In this document: positions 36,201 through 46,745 of the stretch, in pieces
Numbering within the stretch: the stretch's first letter is position 1
Layout: every line of letters starts with the position of its first letter
NCBI GenBank assembly: GCA_963969595.1
Contig: OZ018409.1
Coordinates: 35,911,282-35,975,281, forward strand
Direction: 5' to 3'
Origin: Neckera pumila
Taxonomy: Eukaryota; Streptophyta; Bryopsida; Hypnales; Neckeraceae
DNA: 64,000 bases
Translations under genes and position numbers: made by a program
Notes under the pieces: model-generated
Seen by the model: the letters and a program-made list of their open reading frames with translations, nothing else
What the model was told of the DNA's origin: nothing
Databases searched by the model: none

Positions 36201-37267
36201 TTAAAGAACATTGAAAAACTCCTTAAAAATGATAATTTTGTTGCAATATAAAATTTATAATCCTACTATTACATTTCTAAACTTAGAATGACACAATAAT
36301 TTGGTTTGCACTCTAATGTTGTATAATACCAATGGGCATTCATGGTGAAAGTTATAGAATGTTACATATATTCAATATTTGGTATGAATTTACTTAACTT
36401 TATCTTCAAAATTTAAAGGTCATTTCAAAACTCTATAAAAGAAATTGTGAATTGTAGGAATTATAGAAGACATTTAGAAAAAATGAAGACTCTAATACTT
36501 ATAGAAGACATGCAACTACATTTGTGAATACTAACATTTGCAAAACTTTCATTAATATAGAGTGGTATAAAGAACATATATGATGATGGATTTTGAAGTT
36601 TGATTATGTGGTCATTACCTCATCAAATCTGGATGGAACAAAAGCCTCACCCTATATTACAACGAGACCTCAAGATACAACACATTCAACCTCTTCCCAC
36701 ATTCTACCTCAATGCTAACATCCACAAATCAACCATACCCAAATTTGTCGTTAACATTAATAATATTGGCATCAAATAGGCCATATACATTGCTCTACAA
36801 ACATTAATAGAAAATAACCAAGTACTAAAACTATAAATTACATCTCCACCCCTTGTGCCCTCGCCGAAGTTCTCTTGCCCATTGACCAAAAAAATTTACC
36901 CTTCTCACCAATACATTCACTTCCTCCCCTCACTCCCCCAAATTTTGTAAAAGTTATTAAAAAAAACTAGAGTCTCCCTCCTAGTGAAGGTATGTAGCAT
37001 ACATGTCAATGGACATTCTTCATTTCCTTCCACCCATAACCCCTAATGGAATGGAGTTCTCTCTCATACGGCTTATTCTTCTAGGATCGATATAATAATA
37101 GACACAATGTAGCTTAGAGAAGTGGGATCATCTGGGTTAGCGTGGTGCAAAATCAGCAACAACTTCACCCGTGAGAAGAAAGATGCCGATCAAAGTGCTT
37201 TCACAAAATGCTTCAGGAGCAGTACAATAATCATGGCTAGCATTGACAACCTTTTTCAATAAGTGCT

Positions 37268-39951
37268 TCATTCATATATCTGTAAAGACACAACGACATA
37301 ACTTAGTCTTTCACTTCATTGTCAACAAATCTTTAGACTTGAGCTTCAATCATAGAATCTTGGGTGATTGCATAAAACACCTGCCGATTTTGTTGTATTC
37401 ATGCCTTTTCTCTAGAGTACTTTAAAATTAGAAAAACAATTTTTTATTTATTTTTTTAAATATGGCCAATGTATACACCTATAAAATGAAGGTAACAATT
37501 GAAGGAAAATTATAGAAATTTTTTCTAAGTAGGAGAACTAGAAAGTGCCAAATCTCAAGAAAATACATACTTTGATGTTTTAATTAGTAGAAAATGAAAA
37601 ATAAAGATAATAATACTTTACATGTTTCAAAATGCAAGTAGAACGAGGCTCACTTTGTGGACTTCTATATGACATATAATTAACTAGTTTTAGAAATATT
37701 TTAATGAGTAGCTAAAAGTGTACTACAAAATCATTCCCTCCAAATTTCAGCGCCAAATTTGTTTCCTTGGGTACTACTTTGTTAAAAATAAAAAAAAACT
37801 GACAAGTATAACAAAGAATTGGGGGCTATTTTTGAATAGTAAAACATTTTAGAAAGATTCCAAAAATTAGATAAGGCGTAGAATAGTCATGAGTACCTTG
37901 CCTATAAATTTTGAGTCATTTGGAACCCAAATGCAAAAGTTATGGCCAAAAAACAAATCAAAATGCAACGTGTGACAGAAAATAGTACAAGTGTTTCATG
38001 CAATCACCCTCTTACAAACCTACCCAAAAGTGACAAGACAGAGAAGCGGATTGAATATTGGTCACACTACCGACATTCTTGCAAGACCGTGATCAACTTA
38101 CTTCCTCTTGCTGGGACTGAGGAACCTTCATTTCGACAGGCACAAGGGCTCCTCTTGCTGCGACTCTCGTGACCTGGGCCTTGAGGGCTGCAACTCATGT
38201 GCAAACATCAAAAACTAAACAACCTACGGCAGTTTGCCGACATATATAGCCTGACTTTGCATGTGTCTTAACTGAATGCAACATACTCAAGCGATTTCAT
38301 TGTAAAATATTCGTATAAAACTCACGCAACAATCTATGGTTTGGATATTTGTAGATCAAATCTCTTGAACAGCACGAATCTTAGTAATTCATCAATAGTT
38401 AGAAATGTGGATGTGACTCCATGGACAGCACTGGTGGGAAGGCCACGGAAATGACGTACTGGTCACAGGAGATTCGATTACTGGAGTATGGGCCTCTTGA
38501 TCGCTGAAATGTTCTATCCCTGCAATCTCATAATTATATTCAAAACTGGATTGAAATGAATATTTTCAATATTCATCTTCATTCTATTTTTTGTGTAAGG
38601 ATCTAGAATGAGTGCACAAAGTGAAGTGGCAATAAAGGGTGCACACCATTAGGGATATTATGATCCAAACGAAGCCAATTCCAACCGAAAGAAATCAAAT
38701 GTCCCAAAGTTCTAAATCCATTTACGAGTAGAGGATGTTCAAATTCAGCAGAATCATCTACCAAACGCTTCTTCATAACAGAGTCTATTCACAAAGAAAT
38801 GATCGCTGTGCAGCACGGAGAGTGGTATAGTGTTTAGTCTGTGCAAGATTTCTCACCTTCGCCGCTATTCACAATTCCCAGTTCCAATTCAGGCCCAGTC
38901 ATGGACTCGCCACCTGTGCATCCAAAAATGAAGTCGTCAAGCAAATCCTCCGGGAAGCGAATGGAAGAACCCAAACAATACTAAGCCTCACACAGTCCAA
39001 CAGGATTCTCCAGGTTTGTCTCCTCAGTCTTGACCTTCCCCTGTTTAAGTAGTAGTAATAGCAAAGAGCCGGCCTTACCAATCGATGATGCAGAAAACGC
39101 GAACTGCAGACGTTACTTGAAGTCGAATCTCATGACTAAAGCCTAATTTTGGATATAAAATAGAGCCTTGTGGATTAGTACTGGCTTTGTACCCAACTCC
39201 AATTATTTCCAAAAAACAAAATAATTTGGCTTCCATAAACTTGACTTAATTTTTTTTCAATTAATTTTTCAGAGTACCCGAGAAAGAAACAGTGGATTGA
39301 GGTTCCACTCTCTTAGAGACGAGCACTGAGACATCAAATCACCACTTTATATTTGCTTTCAACAGCAGCAGTAATAAGGAAACAACAATAGCAAACCCCA
39401 AGTTTCCCTGAGTGACTACCTTATTATCACCATTTCATGTTCAAGTTCACAGAATTGATTAGAGGTTCTCAAATCCTAGACCCAAAGGGAGCAAGAACAA
39501 GTGTCACCTTCAGCATGGCCATAGCCGTTCCCCGTTTCCAAATCAGGCACACTATTTGCATGAGCAGCAGCATCACTAGCAGGGAGGTTCTGATTGTGTG
39601 CACTTTCCCCAACTGTGCAAGAAGGAAGATATATATGTCATCATTTTGCACAGAGAAAGACAGAGCAGTCAGATTTAGATGCTCGTAGTTTTCGAGTCTC
39701 CAATCTTTCGAGTCCACTCGAGAGAAACACTTGGACGGAGACGCCGAGTTGTACACTAATAGCCATTCTAGGATTTGAGGAAGAATTGAAATTCAGAAAG
39801 GAGGCATCAAACCTGCTGCCGGCGCCTTGATCTGCTTTAGGAAGCATTTCCAAAGTCGAGCGCTCAGGAAACAGAGAGCAGTGACTACAATTTGAATGGA
39901 AACGCCAATCAACAGCGGCAGCCCCACTTGATCCCACAAGATGGCTCCCAT
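37268..39951 (-). CDS. small single-pass membrane protein, unknown family, copy V (open throughout)
   Basis: Inferred exons: A 39951-39813, B 39612-39508, C 38913-38857, D 38187-38102, E 37279-37268. Lengths (139, 105, 57, 86, 12) and phases (1,1,1,0) are identical to copy I, and all introns have GT-AG borders. The 132-residue product starts MGAILWDQVG, has a membrane helix at about 9-31, then ARLWKCFLKQ; exon B reads VGESAHNQNLPASDAA, exon C GESMTGPELELGIVN, exon D ALVPVEMKVPQSQQEE. Many substitutions separate it from copy I, yet no stop or frameshift occurs in any exon, which argues for past or present purifying selection. Intron D-E is long (about 820 bp) and holds unrelated DNA (about 37430-38010), so the last exon is uncertain. 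Function unknown. Confidence 0.6.
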
Positions 39952-40523
39952 CGCGTCTATCAACCAGTGCACAATAAATACGAACCGTACCAGCTCGATC
40001 TGCGCACAATAAATCAAGGCGTGCACTCAGATTCAACACGCAGATTAAGAAGTGGCATTAGCTAGATGCAGTACATAGGACAACTTAATTGAGAAAGCAT
40101 TGAAGCTAGCATTACGAAAAGTGCACCACGATTTGAAGACGGTGAACCTGAAGGGTAAACCAAGCAGAGTATTGCAAATTCTAGAGCATTTACGGTAGTG
40201 AAAGAAACTAACACCGTAACTACTAGTACTCACGGGTGCGAAGCATGAAAGCTTGGCCTTGAGTACGTAGTTCCCGGTTCACTGGCTACTTCAGTTAGTG
40301 AAGGGCAACCACGTGGACTTAAGCCGGAGCTGCTAAGGCTAATACACAGCGACGGACTTTAGCAAGCGGCCAAGGAATACAACAACGGGGGCTTGCAAGT
40401 TATATCCGATGGTATGAGAGTTTGATGGAATTGGAGTTTCGCGTCCAGCGGTCGGTGTACGCGACTCCTCCGTTGTTCCCCAAATCATGCACCCAATTCC
40501 ACTGACCAACCGCTGGACACGAC

Positions 40524-41010
40524 GCCACAGTTCGAGAATAAAAAACTTCCGACAAACTCTCCAAAGTAAATAATCTCAATTCTCCTCACAATCCTTCAGG
40601 TAAGGCCGGATGAGCTTCACACCTCTCTTTGATCTTCAATATCAAAGAGAGAACGAGACTGTGGCTCGGAACCTCGACACCGCGGAGGAGGCCGCACTGG
40701 CGTACGACAAGGCGGAGGAGACTGCACTGGCATACGACACGGGTACGCTAATATGTTAATTTGTGCCATGTTTTCTTCCTTTCTTCAATACCAAATACCT
40801 ACCCAGTGTGATCAACTGCGTTGTAGACGCAATGCCTCAGTTCGAGAATCAAAAACTTCCGCGATTCTTCACAAACTCTCTGGCCAAACTAAATAATCTC
40901 AATTCTCCTCACAGTCCTTCAAATAAGGCCGGATGAGCTTCACACCTCTCTTTGGTCTTCAATATCAAATACCTCCCCAGTGTGATCAACTGCGTTGTAG
41001 ACTGACACAA
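40524..41010. repeat. duplicated block flanking an AP2/ERF fragment
   Basis: About 130 bp including AATCTCAATTCTCCTCACA and GGCCGGATGAGCTTCACACC occurs at about 40545-40650 and again at 40885-40970. The phrase CAGTGTGATCAACTGCGTTG occurs at about 40805 and 40980. The copies bracket the AP2/ERF fragment. Confidence 0.8.
40667..40759 (+). pseudogene. AP2/ERF domain fragment with internal duplication
   Basis: The frame reads RNLDTAEEAALAYDKAEE and then TALAYDTG before a stop. This resembles the C-terminal half of an AP2/ERF DNA-binding domain (pattern ..LGTFDTAEEAARAYD), with the AEEAALAYD phrase repeated. The DNA-contacting strands and the rest of a transcription factor are missing, so this is a relic. 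Confidence 0.5.
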
Positions 41011-41106
41011 TTGCCATTCTCTAAATGTAACCAATGCAAATTCCGAGACACTTCCCAACTTCAACCGCCGCTCTTGTTCTTCTTCAAAACATTCACCAGT
41101 TGAAAA

Positions 41107-42325
41107 GCGAGACGTTAAGTACCCCCCTTGGAGCTGAAGGTGGGTCTGCGTGGCAGTCGTAGTGGGTCCCGTCCCGGCTCCCGTCCCTTGCTCCTGTCCC
41201 CGGATCCTGTCCCCGGATCCCGCTCTTCTTCAGCCTGGCTTTAGGTCGCCGACTTCTTCAGTTGTAAACCCTAAACCGCCTCCAGATCGCGTTTTCTTCA
41301 GCACTCTTCACCACGAACGATTCGTAGGGAATTTCATCCCATCGGCGTCCTGTGGACGCTGTGAAAGAGTCGACATCGACCTCGGAGAAGACAAAGGAAT
41401 GGAGAAGGAACGGAGGTCAGTGTGTCCTGAACAGTCACTTGCACACACTCACACAGTGAATGTTCCTCATGCGGCACCAAGGAATCGCCTCCGAGAGGTG
41501 AAGGAGGCGGAAGTAAGCACCACTGTGACAAATCTCAGTAAAGCTGTACTAGAGGTTTCTTGGCGCAATGGAATCTACGCCAGGATATTGTTTCCCAAGG
41601 CCTTATCCAGTTACTTATAACAAATAGACAAATGAAGTATTATCAGATATTGGTACTAAGTTAGTTCTTGGGTCTGGATTCTAAGTATGAGTCTAAATCA
41701 GCATGAGGTCCGTAGCTGGTACACAGGAGTGCTTTCACTGTATAACTTAGTTTCCGGCATATCGTAAGATTGAAGCTGTCTATTATTTTACTCAAACTAA
41801 TCCACATATGAAGTGCTGAAATGACATGTCTGATGGGGGATCCTTACAACGATCTGTCGGTGTGTTTGAGAGGAGCTTTCGAATCTTGTGCAAGTGCAAG
41901 CACAAGTAGTGCATTTTGGCTTGCAGCTGGGCGTGAGATTTCATAACACTAAATCAGATATATTACAATTATGTAGCTTGTGAGACAGAGCATGACGTTG
42001 CTCTCCGGGAAACACCCTCACGTCATTCGGCCATATCCGCCAAACCTTCAACGTGGAGGGCAATCCTTGTTTGCTCATGGAATTACTTGGGAGCAGTCTT
42101 CACAGTTTTTTCATTCAAAATGATTTGCACGCGGTGAGAATTCTCTCGGCGACAGTTTGCCCGCCAAACTGAAGAAGGCGATCTGGAGCCAGGCTGAAGA
42201 AGAGCGGGTGGCATAGACGGGAGCCAGGGAAGGCCGCGATCCGGAGCCGGGAGCCGGGGAAGGAAGCCGGGGACGGGACCTCTGCGACTGTTACGCAGAC
42301 CCGCCTTAATTTAACGTCTCGCAGT
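41107..42325. mobile_element. Mutator-like element with long TIRs
   Basis: The left end GCGAGACGTTAAGTACC and the next 150 bases or so (GGTGGGTCTGCGT, GGTCCCGTCCCGGCTCCCG, TCTTCTTCAGCCTGGCT) recur in inverted order at 42170-42325. TIRs of this length in a 1.2-kb element with no transposase suggest a non-autonomous MULE. The adjacent 9-mers AGTTGAAAA and AGTTAAAGT could be a diverged target duplication. The interior holds a 156-codon ORF. Confidence 0.65.
41150..41620 (+). CDS. hypothetical ORF inside the MULE-like element
   Basis: The 156-codon ORF starts inside the left TIR (Pro/Ser-rich N-terminus, residues 1-45), then reads through a more ordinary stretch containing EDKGMEKERRSVCPEQ and TVTNLSKAVLEVSWRNG. 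I recognise no domain. Its position between TIRs would fit a captured host fragment, but the N-terminal part is certainly TIR-derived, so it may be a chance ORF. Confidence 0.25.
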   Translation: MAVVVGPVPAPVPCSCPRILSPDPALLQPGFRSPTSSVVNPKPPPDRVFFSTLHHERFVGNFIPSASCGRCERVDIDLGEDKGMEKERRSVCPEQSLAHTHTVNVPHAAPRNRLREVKEAEVSTTVTNLSKAVLEVSWRNGIYARILFPKALSSYL

Positions 42326-42339
42326 TAAAGTATCAGTCT

Positions 42340-42916
42340 TCTTCTGATAGTCTCCTTCACTTTGAGTCCACTCAATTTTATCAACCCAGTGCTCAATTAG
42401 AGGACCTTTGCCTCGCTCTGAGAACAGAAAGGGTTCGCCATTATTTTCCACCAGCTGAAGAATGGTAGAGTTCGGCAAAGCTTCAGCAAATCCATTTCGT
42501 CGACCGAATTCAGGACTTCTTCCACGCTGTATCCCAGGATGCCTTTCACTGTTTGATCACCAAGCTCCAGAAATCAATGCAGAAAATGTTGCCATTTTGA
42601 AATACACCAGATTTGTATTCATTCATAGCGAAAGCTGGCCCAGGAAAATCCCCCTTAATTCTCTCCCACTGCCCAGTTTGAGAATCATACAACTCCGTGA
42701 TTCTTGACAAACTCTCTTCACCTGATGAGAACTGCGTGCTACAAGTATGTGGTATGATTTTGAGGGCTGATCCACATAAATGTGCATTCAAACAGGGTTA
42801 CGCCGATGGAGCAACGGAGGAAGCTCCTTCCATTCTTGAGTTAGAGGATTGAAGACGATTAACCGCTCCTCATGTGGCGACTTCGAGAAATTCATGCACA
42901 CCAGCCCGTCGCTGTG
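42340..42916 (-). pseudogene. F-box/kelch-type protein pseudogene fragment
   Basis: Three pieces on the minus strand in different frames form one recognisable protein. 42916-42788 reads HSDGLVCMNF...ERLIVFNPLTQEWKELPPL, then a stop. 42791-42546 continues with ITELYDSQTGQWERI and FAMNEYKSGVFQNGNIFC. About 42515-42340 reads ILQLVENNGEPFLFS and GPLIEHWVDKIEW. The NPLTxEWxELPPL and YDSxTGxW motifs are typical of kelch/galactose-oxidase repeats in plant F-box proteins (SCF ubiquitin-ligase adaptors). The N-terminal F-box is missing and at least two frameshifts are present. The 3' end abuts the MULE right end, so insertion or rearrangement cut it. Confidence 0.75.
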
Positions 42917-43566
42917 TTTCATGCTTCAAACCTTCGCAGCACCGGTGTTAGTCGACATGCTTGCCCGTCAGCAACTGAAGTAGCTAGTGAACTCGAAACT
43001 ACGAACTCAAGGTCGAACTTTCATGCTTTACACCCGTCACTACAGTTTCCCCCTTTCTCTTCCCCTTCCGCAAATGCTCCAAAATTTGCACTGCTCTGTA
43101 TGGTTTACTTTCCTTTCCGACTCTTTGCATTCAGAATGTTTTAATACAGAGATTGTGGCAGAATTGTGGCAGAATTTGAAGACGTGTCAGAGTCGGTGTG
43201 CGATTGCTAGCTGCTCTTTGATTAATAGCCTTTTCAAGCAGTGGTCGAGATGGTAAAACTCAGCATTTGATCTAGAATGATGACGAACTTTAATTTCGTT
43301 GATCTGAGGAAGAGGAAACACATTAACTGAAAGAAAAGACTGAGGTGACGGAACAAAGCTAAGAGAAGGGAAGGTGCTGTTGGCGACGTTGGAATTCATG
43401 CTACCTGTGGTGCCATGTTCGTAGTTACTGCTTCAATGTTTTCTCAATTAAGTTATCCTGGGAGATCGATCTAACGCCACTTCTTAATTTGCGGACTGAT
43501 TTTGACTGTACACCATGATTAATTGTCTGCAGATCGTGCTGGTTTGTGAACTGGTTGGCAGGTGCG

Positions 43567-44480
43567 ATGGGAGCCAGCTTGTGGGATCAGGTGTGGCTGC
43601 CGCTGTTGATTGGCGTTGCCATTCAAATTATAGTCACTGTTCTCTGTTTCCTGAGCGCTCGACTTTGGAAATGCTTCCTAAAGCACCTTACGCCACAGAC
43701 AGGAGGCCTGATGCTTCCTTTCTTAATTTGAACTCTTCCTCAAATCCTAGAATTGCTATTAGCGTATTGCTCGGTGTTTTCGTGTCTAGTTACTTCCCTA
43801 TGGTGGTCTTGAAAGATTAAAGATTCGAAAACTAAGGCTGCTCTGTCTTTCTCTATGCAAAAAGTTTGATGACATGTTTAACTTCCTATTTGCTCAGTCG
43901 AGGAAAGTGCTCGATCAGCCCCTTCCTGATGGTGATGCTGCTGCTCAAGTAAATCCTGTGTCTAATTTGGAAACTGGGAATGGCCATGGCCCTGCTGAAG
44001 GTGAGATTTGATCTTTGCTCCTCGGGGGTCTAGGATTTGTGAACTTCTTATCAAATCTGTGAACTTGGACCTTGAATGTTCATCCTTCGGTAAAAACAAG
44101 AACTAAGATAAAAAAAAAAAAAATTGGGATTTGTTTCTACTGTTTCCTTGTTATATACTGATGCTAGTGAAAGCAAAAAATATATACTGGTGATATGATG
44201 TCTCAGTGCTCGTCTCTAAGAGAGGAGAACCTTAATCCACTGATTTTTTCTTGTGAACTCTGAGAAATTGATAACTTTACTATTACTACTAGTGAAACAG
44301 GGGAAGATCGAGAAGACAAACCTGGAGAATAGTGTCGGAGTGTGTGAGGCTTAAGATTGTTCGTGTTATTCCATTTGCTTCCTGGCGGATTTTCTTGACT
44401 TCTTCATTTTTGGATGCACAGGTGGCGAGTCCATGGCTGATCCTGAAATGGAATTGGAATTGTGAATAGCGGTGAACTTG
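43567..44480 (+). pseudogene. small membrane protein family, copy VI (inverted, decayed)
   Basis: Exon A (43567-43705, MGASLWDQVWLPLLIGV...) is open with a complete hydrophobic helix and WKCFLK, but the donor GT is changed to GC (GGAG|GCCTG). Exon B starts after TTGCTCAG (from about 43898), lacks two bases relative to copy I and runs into a stop. Exon C (from 44422) reads GGESMADPEMELEL, then a one-base deletion creates TGA. Similarity to the family ends at about 45081, before exon D. The 5' flank is also recognisable in inverted form from about 42960. Exon A alone could encode a 60-codon ORF (from 43546), but the gene is broken. Confidence 0.75.
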
Positions 44481-45312
44481 GTGAGAAATCCTGCATGGAC
44501 TAAAATTTTTACCTCTCTCCGTGCTGCACAGCGATCATTTCTTAGTGAATGGACTCTGTTATTGAAAAGCATTTGGTAGATGATTGCGCAGAATTTGAAC
44601 ATCCTCCACTCGTAAATGGATTTAGAACTTTGGGACATTTGATTTCTTCCGGTTGGAATTGGTTTCGTTCGGAACGTAATATCCTACTGGTGTGCACCTT
44701 CGCTTTGTGCATTCTTCTAGACTCATGTCAAACTTACACAGGAATAGAACAAAGACGAATTCATTTCAATTTAGTATTGAATACAATTATGAGATTGCAG
44801 GGATAGAACATTTCAGCGATCAAGGGGCCCATACTCCAGTAATCAAATCTCCTGTGACCAGTCCTTCATTTCCGTGGCCTTCCCACCTGTGCTATCCATA
44901 TTTCTAACTTTTTATTAGTTTCTACAGTCATGCTGTTCAAAAGACTTGATCAACAAATATCCAAACCACAGATTGTTGTGTGAGTTTCACAAGACTATTT
45001 TACAATGAAATCGCTTGAGTATGCTGCATTGCTTTAAGATACTGAGTCAGGCTATATATGTCTGCGAACTGCCGTAGGCTTGTAATGCATCCATATTTGG
45101 TTGCACTATAAAACAGCCTTAAAATTATTTTAAACAATTGAAAATCGAATGTTCCTGAATAAAAATTAATCTCTCCAAAATGATGCAGGTCACGACTAAA
45201 TCCTCGACCTTACCTAAACAATATATTAGCTTGCAATAACATTCATCAGTCTAGAATGCAAGTCTTATAATTAACTTCATAGTCAGGTAGAATGCAAAAT
45301 TTGTAATTAACA

Positions 45313-46110
45313 TCATAGGCAGGTCGATTGCCTCTCCAATTGGACGGGACGTATCTCTTGCTTCTGACTGTCGAAGTTGAGCCCCATGATGGTCACTTGT
45401 GTCTGGCTGCGGCCAAAGAGCATGGACACTTCCACTTCCGGTTCGAATCCGAGTTCTAATTGACTGAGAACTGCATTGCAAATGCACCTTCTCACTGCAC
45501 GCCCTTGTCTGTAACATATCTGACCTCCTTGCTAGCAGAGGAGTACAAGTCTACTATAAGTTTGGTCTGAGAATCTGACATCGGGAAAAAGCCCTGGTCA
45601 CACAGCATTCCACCGAACCTCATCTCCTTTTCGAACAAAAATGGAGAATCCGTCCTCGCAATAAACCCGTACGAACTCGATTCAAACCGTGAACTCACAG
45701 GATGAACACCCGAAATACATGAAAGGTATCGCTTTCCTGATGCCGAACGTTACATTTCTTTAAAATTCTTGAAACAAGAGTGTAAGCGTGGATTCCCATG
45801 GTCACCGCTCCAATGCAAACAGCACTGCCTGGATATGGTGGACTCGATATGGTCGCCACTCGGCCAATATACGATTCTCGGATGCGCCTCATCATGTTTG
45901 GCGGTGCCGAGAATCCCCCAACTACCAATATGGCCTTACGTCAGGCACCAGCAGCTTTGAATGAGAAGCAAGATCTGGTTCACAACGGGATCGAAGATGG
46001 ACTTCATGTCAGCATATATATTCATATTCGTAAGCACAAGCTCGTCATCGGACTTCAAGGAATCATTGCTGCATTGATCGTCGTCTTCCCACATCATGGC
46101 TGCAAGCTTC
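45313..46110 (-). pseudogene. HSPA12-type Hsp70-like protein, C-terminal pseudogene
   Basis: Successive minus-strand pieces match the order of the HSPA12 C-terminus. About 46090-45966 reads MNIYADMKSIFDPVVNQIL. 45928-45695 reads VVGGFSAPPNMMRRIRESY and YPGSAVCIGAVTMGI. 45698-45492 reads MSDSQTKLIVDLYSSASKEV and YVTDKGV. 45495-45313 reads LGFEPEVEVSMLFGRSQTQV. The VGGF.x.P, PxPGxAVxxGAV and VxxxFDPVV motifs belong to the nucleotide-binding domain of HSPA12-like ATPases. At least three frame changes occur and the N-terminal two thirds are missing, so this is a dead fragment. Confidence 0.7.
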
Positions 46111-46554
46111 GCCGTTTAGTGGCACGCTGGAATCCGTTGATTACAATCGTCCATTCAATTCAAGCAAGAAACATTGACACTAACGCACTTAATCAAGCGG
46201 CATACAGTATATGGATGCAGAACAAGCTACAACGTGCTCAAGAGATCGAAATGACGGCGGCTTCAATTCAACGAAAGTAATCATGCGTTAAGATAAGAGC
46301 TAGCCAGGAGTCGATTGGCGAAATTAATTGAAGCTATCATGATTACAGCTATAATATATATACATACTGAAGGTTATGCACTCACACTTTGCATACATCT
46401 GGATGAGCGTAGTCCATCTATACACTCGCATCTAATGCACAGCCAAGCATGTCTTCCATACGAGTGAAGTTTTTTGGACCCATTTCATAGTCTGACTCGT
46501 GCCTTCAAGCAACATCATTCAACGCAATACATCTTTTATAGATGAGCTCTTTTT

Positions 46555-46745
46555 CCAAATGCAGAGAGCGAGCTGTGCACCAAATGCAACAATTAATATG
46601 AATTTAGGAGTTGAGCACCGGGTTGAGCAGATTGATTAAAAAATCGAGGCCCGCTGAAGGGTGCATTCTTGGTACCCAGTGTTTCAAAATCTTGTTGAGA
46701 AAGACAAGGAACTAGCTCTTTGCTCTTTACCATTTTGGTTCGACC
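46555..46745. repeat. dispersed repeat, inverted relative to 13160-13345
   Basis: This is the partner of the repeat at 13160-13345, in opposite orientation and with moderate divergence. It has no coding potential. Confidence 0.6.

Noticed and set aside
39641..40039. 132-codon minus-strand ORF across exon A of copy V
   Set aside because: It is an alternative frame of the same DNA; the frame beginning MGAILW gives the conserved membrane helix and compatible splice phases.
43187..43399. 70-codon minus-strand ORF, considered as an F-box N-terminus for the kelch pseudogene
   Set aside because: The surrounding DNA matches the inverted 5' flank of the small membrane protein units, and the residue pattern does not fit an F-box.
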